A DNA stretch of 64,000 nt, taken from contig CAYUZU010000023.1 in NCBI GenBank assembly GCA_964448675.1, positions 1 to 64,000 on the forward strand, written 5' to 3'. How positions within the stretch are numbered: the stretch's first letter is position 1; each line of letters starts with the position of its first letter. Positions 54,841 through 63,186 of the stretch are shown here, one piece after another. A program made the position numbers and the translations under genes. The notes beneath the pieces are model-generated. The model saw nothing but the letters and a program-made list of their open reading frames with translations. It made no database searches and was not told the origin of the DNA. The DNA comes from CAYUZU01 sp964448675. Lineage in GTDB: Bacteria; Planctomycetota; Phycisphaerae; UBA1845; Fen-1342.

Positions 54841-56199
54841 TTATAGACGCCGCCGCTGAAAAACCTGCCCCAGGGCCGTCCGCGAGGCGGTCGACCAGCG
54901 CCGCCACCACGGCTCGTCCAGCGATTGCGGCAGCTCGCTCCGCAGCCGTCTGATAAACGCCGACACGATCGCCGGGCGGCAGGCCGGCATGTCGATGCCC
55001 GGCTTGTCCAGATGATACTGCTCCTCGCCGCGGGCGTGGATCCAGCCCTGCTCCTGGCACAGGTCGCGGGCCCGCGTGCCCGGCCAGGGGTAGTACGGGC
55101 GGATGTCGGCAATGTCGGGCCGCAGCTCGTGCAGCAGTTTGCGGGTTTCCTCCAGCGACGCCTCGCTTTCATACGGGGCCCCGAGGTACACGACGGCCCG
55201 CGTGCGGATGCCCGCCGCGCGCAGATAGCCGAATGACGCGCGGATCTGCTCGGCGGTGAGGTCCATCTCGAAGATCTCGTTGCGGATCAGGTAGCTGCCG
55301 CTGATGACGTCAATATCCGCCAACTCGCAGCCCGTCGCCGCCAGTTGCCGCGTGGTACTCTCATCCAGCGCGTTGGCCCGCAGGTGGCACCGGAACGGCA
55401 GGCGCCACCGCCGCAGGTAGCCCTCGAGAAAGGTCATCAGCCATTCGCCGTCGAGCGCGAATGCCGGGTCGACGAAACGCACCCGCCGGACACCCTCGTA
55501 CTGCTCACGGAGCAGGGCGATTTCGGCCAGCACGTTCGCGGGGGCCCGCTTGCGCACCCAGGTTCCGCGACGCTCGTACAGCTGCTCCAGGCGCTCGCTG
55601 GTGGAATAGGTGTAGCGCTGCGGGTTGCCGCGGCCGGTGGCGATCTCGATCTGTCCGGTCTGCCCGACGTGCTCGGCGTAGTTGAAGAGTTCACGGTGGG
55701 CGAACGGGAGTGAATTGAGGTCCTCCACCAGCGGCGGCAGGTCAGGCTGCGCCAGGCCGCGCTCGTCCCGCAGCCACACGCCCGAGACGACCTGCCCCAC
55801 GGCAGGGTCCTTCATGCGTTCGAAGTAAGTGACGAGCGAGGCGTCGGGCTCGCCGATGGCGACGGCGTTGACGCCGGGGAGGCTCAGGGCGTCGGCCGGC
55901 GTCAGGCTGGCGTATTCGCCCCCCGCGACGATCGGCAGGAACTCGTGCCGGTCGATGTACTCGAGCGAGCGGCGGGCGGCGTCGACGCACACGGCGGAGA
56001 TGTCGGCATAAACGAGCTGCGGCAGGGCCCGGGCCAGGGCGGGCTTGAGCTTCTCCAGGTCGAAGTGGGCCAGGCCGGCCAGGGTCAGCTCATGCTCGCG
56101 CCGCTCCAGCAGCGCCAGCAGGACGCCCAGTTGCGGGTCGAAACGGGGCACGTGCCGGCCGCGCGTGTCGGGGGCGAACTGGAGCACGAGAATCCGCAT
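54841..56199 (-). CDS. B12-binding/radical-SAM-fold protein lacking the cluster cysteines
   Basis: 452 residues. Seen: an N-terminal B12-binding-like Rossmann domain (LVLQFAPDTRG, CVDAARRSLEYIDR, VAGGEYASLTPADALSL, VAIGEPDASL), then LVEDLNSLPFAHRELF and a radical-SAM TIM-barrel with RFVDPAFALDGEWL and IRTRAVVYLGAPYESEASLEE. Where the CxxxCxxC cluster motif belongs the sequence is GRGNPQRYTYST, giving Asn192, Tyr196 and Ser199. All three cysteines are gone, so no [4Fe-4S] cluster can be bound there. The DxHxxG cobalamin motif is also not visible. Probably a pseudo-enzyme. It starts 37 bases after the stop of the YfhO-like gene. Confidence 0.85.
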   Translation of the reverse strand: MRILVLQFAPDTRGRHVPRFDPQLGVLLALLERREHELTLAGLAHFDLEKLKPALARALPQLVYADISAVCVDAARRSLEYIDRHEFLPIVAGGEYASLTPADALSLPGVNAVAIGEPDASLVTYFERMKDPAVGQVVSGVWLRDERGLAQPDLPPLVEDLNSLPFAHRELFNYAEHVGQTGQIEIATGRGNPQRYTYSTSERLEQLYERRGTWVRKRAPANVLAEIALLREQYEGVRRVRFVDPAFALDGEWLMTFLEGYLRRWRLPFRCHLRANALDESTTRQLAATGCELADIDVISGSYLIRNEIFEMDLTAEQIRASFGYLRAAGIRTRAVVYLGAPYESEASLEETRKLLHELRPDIADIRPYYPWPGTRARDLCQEQGWIHARGEEQYHLDKPGIDMPACRPAIVSAFIRRLRSELPQSLDEPWWRRWSTASRTALGQVFQRRRL

Positions 56200-56236
56200 T
56201 GGGGGGATGCTAACGAACGGTGTGGCGCACGTCGAT

Positions 56237-58576
56237 TCACATTCGCGGGCCACGAGCGGCGCTGTCGCGCGCCCGGCGGCCGGTCCACAGCCACGCGCCG
56301 GCCAGCACCACGGCGCACAGGCCGCTGATCCACGCGCCGCTGGCGAGCCCCGGCGGGAAGTACGCCCATTCGATCGTCACCGCCATCCCCGGCGGCACGC
56401 GCACCGCCATCAGCACGCCGTCGACGGTTTCGATGTGCAAGTGGCGACCGCCCAGGGTCGCGTGCCAGCCCGGCAGCGCGAGCTGGGACGCGACCAGCCG
56501 CGGCCAGGTCTGCACATCCGGGCGGCGACCGACGGTGAAGTCGAAGTCACGGCTGGGCCAGGTGTCGACGCGCGTGCTGAAGGCGTTGGGCCCGTGACGT
56601 TCAAGGCGAGCGCCGCCGGGCTGGGCCGGGTCATCGAGCAGCGCAAACCCGTCGGCATGGGGGTAGCGATACAGCCGCCAGCCGGGACGCGGCGTGGCCA
56701 CCAGCTCGCAATCGGCGGGGACGAGGTCGGGCACGTCACAGACAAGCACCCAGCCGATGTTGCAGAGGCGCAACCAGCGGGTGTCTTTGAGCAAGGCTTG
56801 CTGCTGCCAGCTCTCGCCCCAGGTGGCGAAGCCGAAGCGTTGCACGAGCGCCCGCGGCTGGATGGAGTTGTAGTCGGTGAAGCCATGAATGCCATGGAGG
56901 ATGTTGGTGTTGGCAACGGCCTTGTCGAGCGGATCGACGTATTCGCCGGGGGTGTTCCCGTGGCGGGCATTGACGACCCACAGGCGGTGGCCGGAGCCGC
57001 GCACGCGGTCCATCCAGGCGGCGTCCTGGGGGGTGAGCAGCTTGTCGACGCGCGGCCAGCCGGCGGGCACGTCGATGGTCCAGCCGATGATGCCGAGATC
57101 GACAGCCATCACCAGGACCACCAGCCACAGCAGCTCAGGCCGTCGAAAACGTCGGGCGGCGAGACGCAGTACGAGCAGCGAAACAAGCGTGACGACGAGC
57201 GGCACCCAGATGGTGGGCGCCCACGGGCGCAACGCGCGGAGCGCTGCGGCGCGCGGCGCTTCGCTGAGCCACGGGAGGACAAGGGCGACCAGCAGCGCCG
57301 CCCCGCCGATGATGGCGACGCTCAGCAGGATCGGGCGGCGTGTCAGGGCAATGGCGGCGGCGCGCAGTCGTGCACGGCCAGGGCTGAGCTGCGGGCCGAG
57401 GTCGTGCAGGCTGATGGCGGCCAGCATGGCGACGGCGAGGTTGACATGCAGCAGGGCCCGCGCAGGGACGCGGAAGACGTTCGCCCCGGGCAGCCAATAG
57501 AGGATGGGGCAGATCGGTCCGAAGATCCCGAGCGCCAGCAGCAGCGCGAACGCCGCCAGCAGGACCCACGCACGGCGGCGCGCGTCCGCCCGCCAGCCGA
57601 GGCGCAACGCGAGCAATGCGAGCAGCAGCGGCAGGATGCCCATGTACGCGAACTGCTCGACCTGGTGCGACGGGCCCCAGTAGGCGACGTCGAAGAAGTT
57701 CGGCGTGCGCTGACCGAAGACCATCGGCAGCACCCAGTTGATGACTGACGAGGGGAACCAGCTGTTCTCGGTGAAGTCGATGTAGCCGCGGTCGAGGCGT
57801 GTCGAGCGGCGCACGTACTCGAGCGCCGGCAACCATTGGAGCGCGAAAAGGCCGGCGGCGCACAGGTGCGCCACCGTCCAGCGCCCGAGTACGCCGGTGG
57901 GCGAGGTGTACGGTCCGCGGGTCGCCTGCGGGCCGCGGCTGTACGCCCAGCAGAACACGAGGGTGCCGAGGGCATTGAGCGCGGCAATCTGCACGTGGCC
58001 GGCGTAGCATTGCAGCGCGATGATCACGGCGGCGGCGACGAGGCGGCGCGTGTTGCGCGCATCGGCAGCGGGCGAGCGGGCCGGGCCGCTGCGCATGTAC
58101 TGGTGCAGGCACCAGAAGACCCAGGGCGTCCAGGCGGCGGCGTGCTGCATGCTGGCGTGCACGCGGTGGGCCAGCATGAAGCCGGCGAAGGCAAACGCGA
58201 TGCCGCCGAACAGGGCCGCGCGCCGGCCCAGATCGAACGAGCGGCCCAGTCGGTAGGCGCCCCAGATGGCGAGGCTGTAGTGCAGCCACAGGACCAGCGG
58301 GTAGGCCCACAAAGGCGGCAGCACAGCGAAGAGCCACGTGGGCGGATACCAGACGGCGGCCTGAGGGTCGGCGGCGCAGGGGCGGCCCAGGCCGGTCCAC
58401 GGGTTCAGCCAGGGCCAGTCGCCGCCCGTGACGGTGTCGTGAAAAAAGACCCGCAGCGGGTAGTAGTACATGATGTCGTCTTCGCCGGCCCCCAGGCCGT
58501 GCACGCGCCAGGTGGGCGCGAGCAGCAGGCCGGGGAGCAGCACGATGACCAGTGCGATGGCAATGCGGGCCGACAT
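56237..58576 (-). CDS. large multi-pass membrane protein, YfhO-like
   Basis: 779 residues from ATG 58576. About 12 TM helices in the first 550 residues, beginning with a signal-anchor (IAIALVIVLLPGLLLAPTW) and an extracytoplasmic loop with WPWLNPWTGLGRPCAADPQ, the YfhO and GT-C-like WNP motif region. TM blocks alternate with short loops, and a soluble C-terminal domain ends in a final TM helix. YfhO proteins help glycosylate teichoic acids in Firmicutes; here a role in lipid-linked sugar transfer is plausible but not proven. Upstream of the radical-SAM-like gene. Confidence 0.78.
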   Translation of the reverse strand: MSARIAIALVIVLLPGLLLAPTWRVHGLGAGEDDIMYYYPLRVFFHDTVTGGDWPWLNPWTGLGRPCAADPQAAVWYPPTWLFAVLPPLWAYPLVLWLHYSLAIWGAYRLGRSFDLGRRAALFGGIAFAFAGFMLAHRVHASMQHAAAWTPWVFWCLHQYMRSGPARSPAADARNTRRLVAAAVIIALQCYAGHVQIAALNALGTLVFCWAYSRGPQATRGPYTSPTGVLGRWTVAHLCAAGLFALQWLPALEYVRRSTRLDRGYIDFTENSWFPSSVINWVLPMVFGQRTPNFFDVAYWGPSHQVEQFAYMGILPLLLALLALRLGWRADARRRAWVLLAAFALLLALGIFGPICPILYWLPGANVFRVPARALLHVNLAVAMLAAISLHDLGPQLSPGRARLRAAAIALTRRPILLSVAIIGGAALLVALVLPWLSEAPRAAALRALRPWAPTIWVPLVVTLVSLLVLRLAARRFRRPELLWLVVLVMAVDLGIIGWTIDVPAGWPRVDKLLTPQDAAWMDRVRGSGHRLWVVNARHGNTPGEYVDPLDKAVANTNILHGIHGFTDYNSIQPRALVQRFGFATWGESWQQQALLKDTRWLRLCNIGWVLVCDVPDLVPADCELVATPRPGWRLYRYPHADGFALLDDPAQPGGARLERHGPNAFSTRVDTWPSRDFDFTVGRRPDVQTWPRLVASQLALPGWHATLGGRHLHIETVDGVLMAVRVPPGMAVTIEWAYFPPGLASGAWISGLCAVVLAGAWLWTGRRARDSAARGPRM

Positions 58577-58711
58577 GTTGCGGATGGTACCGTCGCGGGG
58601 CCGGCGCGACGACCACCCGCGCCGGTCGCTGCCGCCTTGCAAACGCCGGCGGCGCGTGAATAATGACTGGCCGGTTCGGTCCCACGTCCTGTCGACATGA
58701 GGAGAATCAAG

Positions 58712-59077
58712 ATGCGCAAGTACTATGCGACCGCCCTGTTGGGCATGGCCCTCGCCGCGCTGGTCGGGTGCAACACGGTTGCCGGCAACTGGCAGTTCCA
58801 CCACATCGACCCGGAGTCCGCCGCCCCGAACTTCACGATCAAGACGATTCACCTGGCGGCGGATGGCACCTACACGGCCGACATCAGGCACGGCGGGCGG
58901 ACGGAGCACGCGAAGGGCACGTACGACTACAATCCCCTCACCAAGGTGCTCGAGCTCACCACCGATGAGGGCAACGTGCGCAAGTACAAGGCCGAGAAGT
59001 GCAGCCCGTGCGGCACGCTGAAGGTCTGGAACGCGGGCGACGACATGCACTGGCAGGCGGTGTTCAGCAAGGAATAG
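58712..59077 (+). CDS. small lipoprotein (hypothetical)
   Basis: 121 residues. Signal peptide and lipobox LVGC (MRKYYATALLGMALAALVGC), so the mature protein begins at Cys20. The body is beta-rich (WQFHHIDPESAAPNFTIKTI, TYTADIRHGGRTEHAKGTYD) with a C-x-x-C near the end (KCSPCGTLK). It resembles small META or lipocalin-like secreted proteins, but the family is not certain. GGAGA lies seven bases before ATG 58712. Confidence 0.7.
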   Translation: MRKYYATALLGMALAALVGCNTVAGNWQFHHIDPESAAPNFTIKTIHLAADGTYTADIRHGGRTEHAKGTYDYNPLTKVLELTTDEGNVRKYKAEKCSPCGTLKVWNAGDDMHWQAVFSKE

Positions 59078-59199
59078 CGGGACGCCCGGGGCGCGCGGCG
59101 CTATGCTCTAGCAAGGCCGGCGGGTAGCCCCCCTGCAGCCATGGCCGGCAGGCGGAATCGGCGCTACCGAGCCGGCGGCGAACTGGAGAGAGGAGAGGC

Positions 59200-60201
59200 A
59201 TGGCCGCAGAGCACCGCCACCATGACGAGGACGCCCCGCGCACCATCGACCGCAGCCCGGCCAACCGGCTCGGACTGGACTATCGCGACGTGCCGCCGCG
59301 CAAGCTGCGCACGCGCATCGTCGATGTTCATTCCCACGTACGCCCGACGCCAACCACCGCCCAGTTCTTCGAGGCGGCCGACCTGTACGAGATCGACAAG
59401 ATCGTCACCATGACGCCGCTGGAGGAGGTGGACGAGCTCTTGGCCGACCACGCCCGACGGCTGGAACTGATCGCGGTTCCGGCGTGGCGGTCGATCGAGC
59501 GCTCGGCGGATTTCCGCAAGCAGTGGATCAGCGACCTCGGCGCATTCCGCGAGCGCGGTGCCCGGCGCATGAAGTTCTGGATGGCGCCGCCGCTGCGCGG
59601 CAACTTCGGCCTGACGCTGGAAGATGCGTTCTTCGCGCCAGTCATCGAGGCCGCGCTCGAGCTCGACTACGACTTCATGGTGCACATTGCCGACCCGTCG
59701 GCGTGGTTCGAGCCGGGCGGGCGCTATGCGGACACGACGCGGTTCGGCACCAAGCGCGATCAGTATCCGCAACTCGAGTGGTTCCTGGACCAGGTCGCCC
59801 CGCGCAGCGTCATCGCGGCGCACATGGGCGGCAGCGTCGAGGATCCCGACCTGCTCCAGGGGCTGCTCGACCGCCACGACAACCTGCTGCTCGACAGCAG
59901 CGCCACCAAGTGGGTCGTGCGCGGCGTCGCGGCCCGGCCCGAGAAGCTGCGTGACTTCATGATCCGCAACCAGGATCGCGTGCTGTTCGGCAGCGACCTG
60001 GTCGTCGGTCCGGGCTATGATTTCGACCATTATGCCAGCCGCTACTGGGCCCATCGCATGATGTGGGAAACGGATTATCGCGGCGAGAGCCCCATCGCCG
60101 ATCCGGACGCCGACGACCCGCCGCGGCTGGCGGGGCTGGACTTGCCGGCGGACGTGCTGGAGAAGCTGATGCACGTGAACGCGGAGAAGCTGGGCTACTG
60201 A
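59200..60201 (+). CDS. amidohydrolase-2-like (ACMSD-type) metal-dependent hydrolase
   Basis: 333 residues. Seen: metal motif VDVHSHVRP near residue 43, then HIAD (residue about 165), a C-terminal AAHMGGS and VLFGSDLVVGPG. These give the H-x-H, H, H and D ligands of the Amidohydro-2 fold. The family includes decarboxylases and hydrolases of aromatic and lactone compounds; the substrate is unknown. The N-terminal about 30 residues are polar and not conserved. The next gene starts 11 bp after its stop. Confidence 0.85.
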   Translation: MAAEHRHHDEDAPRTIDRSPANRLGLDYRDVPPRKLRTRIVDVHSHVRPTPTTAQFFEAADLYEIDKIVTMTPLEEVDELLADHARRLELIAVPAWRSIERSADFRKQWISDLGAFRERGARRMKFWMAPPLRGNFGLTLEDAFFAPVIEAALELDYDFMVHIADPSAWFEPGGRYADTTRFGTKRDQYPQLEWFLDQVAPRSVIAAHMGGSVEDPDLLQGLLDRHDNLLLDSSATKWVVRGVAARPEKLRDFMIRNQDRVLFGSDLVVGPGYDFDHYASRYWAHRMMWETDYRGESPIADPDADDPPRLAGLDLPADVLEKLMHVNAEKLGY

Positions 60202-60212
60202 GGACCGCCCGC

Positions 60213-61322
60213 GTGAGCAAGGATGCTGCCAAACGCAACCGCGAGCGTCGCCAGGCGTGGGTCCAGGCGCAGAAGACCGCCCCCAGCGACCTACGCTACG
60301 TGCTGCACGTCATCTGGCGGATCTTCCTCACCGCGGTTCCCGTGAGCCTGCTCATCCTCTGGCTGGTCGCGGCGACCGTGCGCCTGGTCGTGCAGGATCG
60401 GTTGCCGAGCATCTGGGCCTATTTCTATTACGGCACGCCACCGACCGTGCTGACGCTGCTCGCGCTGGGCGCGGCGATGTGGTGGTTCCTGCGGCGTCAG
60501 CGTCGACTCGCGCTGGCCCCCGCCGGGCTGGCGGCACTCAGCCTCGGCTGGACGATGGTCACGATGTGTCATTACCAGCCGGCGCGGACGGTGTCGGGCA
60601 CGCCGCGGCGGGCGGTATTCTGGAACATCGCACGCGGCGTGGGTGGCTGGGACCGGATTGCGGGCGCGATCGAGCGCCGGGACGCAGACATCGTGGGGCT
60701 GGTCGAGTCGCTCAGTTCCGGCCCGTCGCACAACGGCCTGACGCGCGAGGCGCACGCCGCGGCGCGGCAGGCCAAGGCGGCGGCCCGGGCGCAGTACTGG
60801 CGCGAGCGGCTGCCGGGGTACGAGGCGATCGTCACGCGGCAGGGGCTGACCGTGCTCACGCGCGGGCAGATCGTCGCCGACGAAATGGTCATGCTCGGCG
60901 GGGACAACTACACGGCGTTCGGCTACTGCCTGCACGCGGAGATCGACCTTGACGGCGAGCGCGTCCATGTCGGCGTGGTCGACGTGTTGCACAAGGTGCG
61001 CCAGCCGCGTTCGCTTCAGATCGGCCGGCTGGTCGAGCTTGTTGAGCGCATCGGGGACGAACCGCTGGTCCTCGGGGGTGATTTCAACACGCCGGTGGAT
61101 TCGGTGTACCTCGCGCCGCTGCGGTTGCGCAGTCGCAACGCGTTCGAGACGGTCGGGCGCGGGTATATGGCAACGTGGCCGATCCCCCTGCCGTTGGTGG
61201 CGATCGACCAGGCGTGGCTCAGCGACCGCGTCGAGCCCGGCCATGCCTGGCACGGCTGGACGGTCGTCTCGGATCATCGCCCGGTGATTGTCGAGTTCGG
61301 GGTTGCGCCGGAGAAGCCGTAG
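60213..61322 (+). CDS. membrane-anchored endonuclease/exonuclease/phosphatase (EEP)-fold protein
   Basis: 369 residues from GTG 60213, with AGGA about nine bases upstream; the longer frame overlaps the previous gene. Three TM helices in the first 120 residues (YVLHVIWRIFLTAVPVSLLI, TVLTLLALGAAMWWF, ALAPAGLAALSLGWTMVTM). The EEP domain follows: FWNIARG, IVGLVESL, GGDFNTP with the active-site Asp/Asn, and VVSDHRPVIVEF with the catalytic His. Related proteins cut DNA/RNA or lipid phosphates; the substrate is not known. Convergent with ilvE. Confidence 0.86.
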   Translation: MSKDAAKRNRERRQAWVQAQKTAPSDLRYVLHVIWRIFLTAVPVSLLILWLVAATVRLVVQDRLPSIWAYFYYGTPPTVLTLLALGAAMWWFLRRQRRLALAPAGLAALSLGWTMVTMCHYQPARTVSGTPRRAVFWNIARGVGGWDRIAGAIERRDADIVGLVESLSSGPSHNGLTREAHAAARQAKAAARAQYWRERLPGYEAIVTRQGLTVLTRGQIVADEMVMLGGDNYTAFGYCLHAEIDLDGERVHVGVVDVLHKVRQPRSLQIGRLVELVERIGDEPLVLGGDFNTPVDSVYLAPLRLRSRNAFETVGRGYMATWPIPLPLVAIDQAWLSDRVEPGHAWHGWTVVSDHRPVIVEFGVAPEKP

Positions 61323-61330
61323 CGCATTCG

Positions 61331-61350
61331 GCGGATGGAACCCGCCCTAC
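61331..61350. repeat. REP-like palindrome, copy 4
   Basis: GCGGATGGAACCCGCCCTAC, one base short of the ilvE stop at 61352 and nine bases beyond the EEP stop at 61322. Same core as the other copies. Confidence 0.6.
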
Positions 61351-61351
61351 T

Positions 61352-62278
61352 TCATGCCGGTGGCTTGCGCACCAGCGCGTTATACGCACTGATCAACTCC
61401 CGCGTGACCGGGCCCACATTGCCGTCGCCCACCGGCCGCTTGTCGATCTCGTTGACAGGAATCACCTGGGCTCCGGTGCCGGTCAGGAAACACTCGTCGG
61501 CCGCATACAGATCGTGCCGCACCAGCGTCTTCTCGGCCACCTCGATCCCCGCCTCGCGCGCCAGGCGAATCACCGTGTTGCGCGTAATCCCCTCCAGGAT
61601 GCCAGCCGACGTCGGCGGTGTCTGGAGCTGCCCGTCACGCACCAGGAAGATATTGTCGCCGGTGGCCTCCGCGACGTACCCTTCGTGGTTGAGCATGATC
61701 GCCTCATGCACGCCGGCATCGATCGCCTCCTGCTTGGCGAGGATGTTGTTGAGGTAGTTCAGCGACTTGATCCGAGGCGACATCGCGTTCGGGTGGTTCC
61801 GCGTCACCGAGCTCACGATCACCGGCATGCCGTTGTCGTACAGCTCCTGCGGATACATCGCGATGGTCGACGCGATAATGTACACGCACGGCTTCCACGT
61901 TCGCACCGGCGAGATTCCCAGCACGCCCACGCCGCGGGTCACCACCAGGCGAATGTACGCGTCCTGGTCTTCGCTCAGCAGGCTGTTCTCGCGCAGGGCG
62001 GCGTCAAGCGCCTGGTCGACCTCATCATAGGTGTACGGTATCGTCAGGCGGATTGCCTTCGCCGAGATGAACAGCCGCTTGAGGTGGGCGTGTCGCTCAA
62101 AGACCCGGCCGTTGTAGCTGCGGATGCCTTCGAACACGCCGTCGCCATAAAGCAGACCGTGATCGAAGACGTTCACCTTGGCATCCGGGGCGGCGACGAA
62201 CTCACCGTTCATCCAGATCTTGAGTTCGGGGCTGGGATCGTAGTTCTCGGTCGAGAAGCTGCTGGCGATACCGGGCAT
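61352..62278 (-). CDS. ilvE: branched-chain amino acid aminotransferase
   Basis: 308 residues. Transfers amino groups between branched-chain 2-oxo acids and glutamate. Fold type IV PLP enzyme: FDHGLLYGDGVFEGIRSYNG, VTRGVG, the PLP-Lys in SPRIKSLNYLNNILAKQEA, EGYVAEATGDNIFLVRDG and a TGTGAQVIPV phosphate-binding end. Start chosen at ATG 62278, because GGAGGTCAAC lies directly before it; ATG 62290 would place that SD inside the gene. Length normal. Confidence 0.95.
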   Translation of the reverse strand: MPGIASSFSTENYDPSPELKIWMNGEFVAAPDAKVNVFDHGLLYGDGVFEGIRSYNGRVFERHAHLKRLFISAKAIRLTIPYTYDEVDQALDAALRENSLLSEDQDAYIRLVVTRGVGVLGISPVRTWKPCVYIIASTIAMYPQELYDNGMPVIVSSVTRNHPNAMSPRIKSLNYLNNILAKQEAIDAGVHEAIMLNHEGYVAEATGDNIFLVRDGQLQTPPTSAGILEGITRNTVIRLAREAGIEVAEKTLVRHDLYAADECFLTGTGAQVIPVNEIDKRPVGDGNVGPVTRELISAYNALVRKPPA

Positions 62279-63186
62279 GTTGACCTCCATACTGGACCGC
62301 GGCGGCATTCTGGCCGATCCGCGGCCGGGGATCAAGCTGGGGCGAAGAGCGGGTGCAGGTGACCGCCATCGCGCGGCAGCCACACCAGCGTGCCCGCCGC
62401 CCTCACGGCCAATCGGTCGCGCGTAGCGATCGCAGCACGGTGCCGCGCTTCACGATCGCGATGAGTTCGTCCTCGTCGGGCGCGTCGCCGCGGGGCTCGA
62501 AGTAAGGCCGGATCTCCCACGCCACCACGTCCGGCGGCCGTTCCTGCACAAGATTCGCCGCCCGCCGGTCATGGCGTCGTCACCGCAGTCGATCCCCCAC
62601 CCGGGCCCGGACCATGCCGCGCCTCATGCGTACCGCGAGCTTGTCCCAGGTCCCCGGCTGCATCGTCGTCACGGGGGTGGTCGGGAACCGCACGCGGTAC
62701 CGCGCGACTTGCGCCGCAGTCGGCGGCGGTTGCAGCTGGTGCCAGCACGTCGCGTACGCGAAGTCGGCGTGCAGACAGCCGCCGACACGGAGCAGGCGTG
62801 CCACGATTGGCCCGCCGGCGTAACGGCGCCTGTCTAGCTCCCGGTTTCCAAGCCGGCGTCAGAAACCCGCAAACCAGCGCGGCGCGTCGTGCATTGTGAC
62901 AAGGACAGGCACGGCCACAGTGGCCCCGACGACCAGACTGGACAAGCCGATGTTGCTGAGATCGAGCACCTCGATCCGCTGGCTCGCACATCGTCGCTCG
63001 TGACAATGAAATGATCAATCATGTCCAATCGGGCTTCCGGCGGCCGGATTTGTCTTGCCAGCCGCCCCAAATCACTCGTATTATGGGTACTGATTTAGTG
63101 CCATTTCCATCGTTCGGGCCAGACGTCATTGCCGCGGGCGCCACCCCCGGCCGCCGCTGCGGCGTGACGAGCATGTGGAGAAAACC
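62279..63186. other. 908-bp region without an intact gene
   Basis: Between ilvE and the secreted zincin. It contains the broken frames listed at 62332-62969 and nothing else I can support. Confidence 0.5.
62332..62969 (-). pseudogene. degenerate or fragmented coding region
   Basis: One minus-strand frame keeps a coding look (high GC at third positions, sensible codons) but is cut by in-frame stops at 62859 (TGA) and 62580 (TGA) before ending at 62403. The three pieces are: VLDLSNIGLSSLVVGATVAV, continuing to APRWFAGF; ELDRRRYAGGPIVARLLRVG, continuing to the Cys/Trp segment ATCWHQLQPPPTAAQ and RARVGDRLR; and PPDVVAWEIRPYFEPRGDA, continuing to SLRATDWP. A further short frame (VRAAGTLVWLPRDGGHLHPL) starts on the last stop as GTGA and runs to 62332. 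I cannot name a family. Either a decayed gene or several tiny ORFs. Confidence 0.4.
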
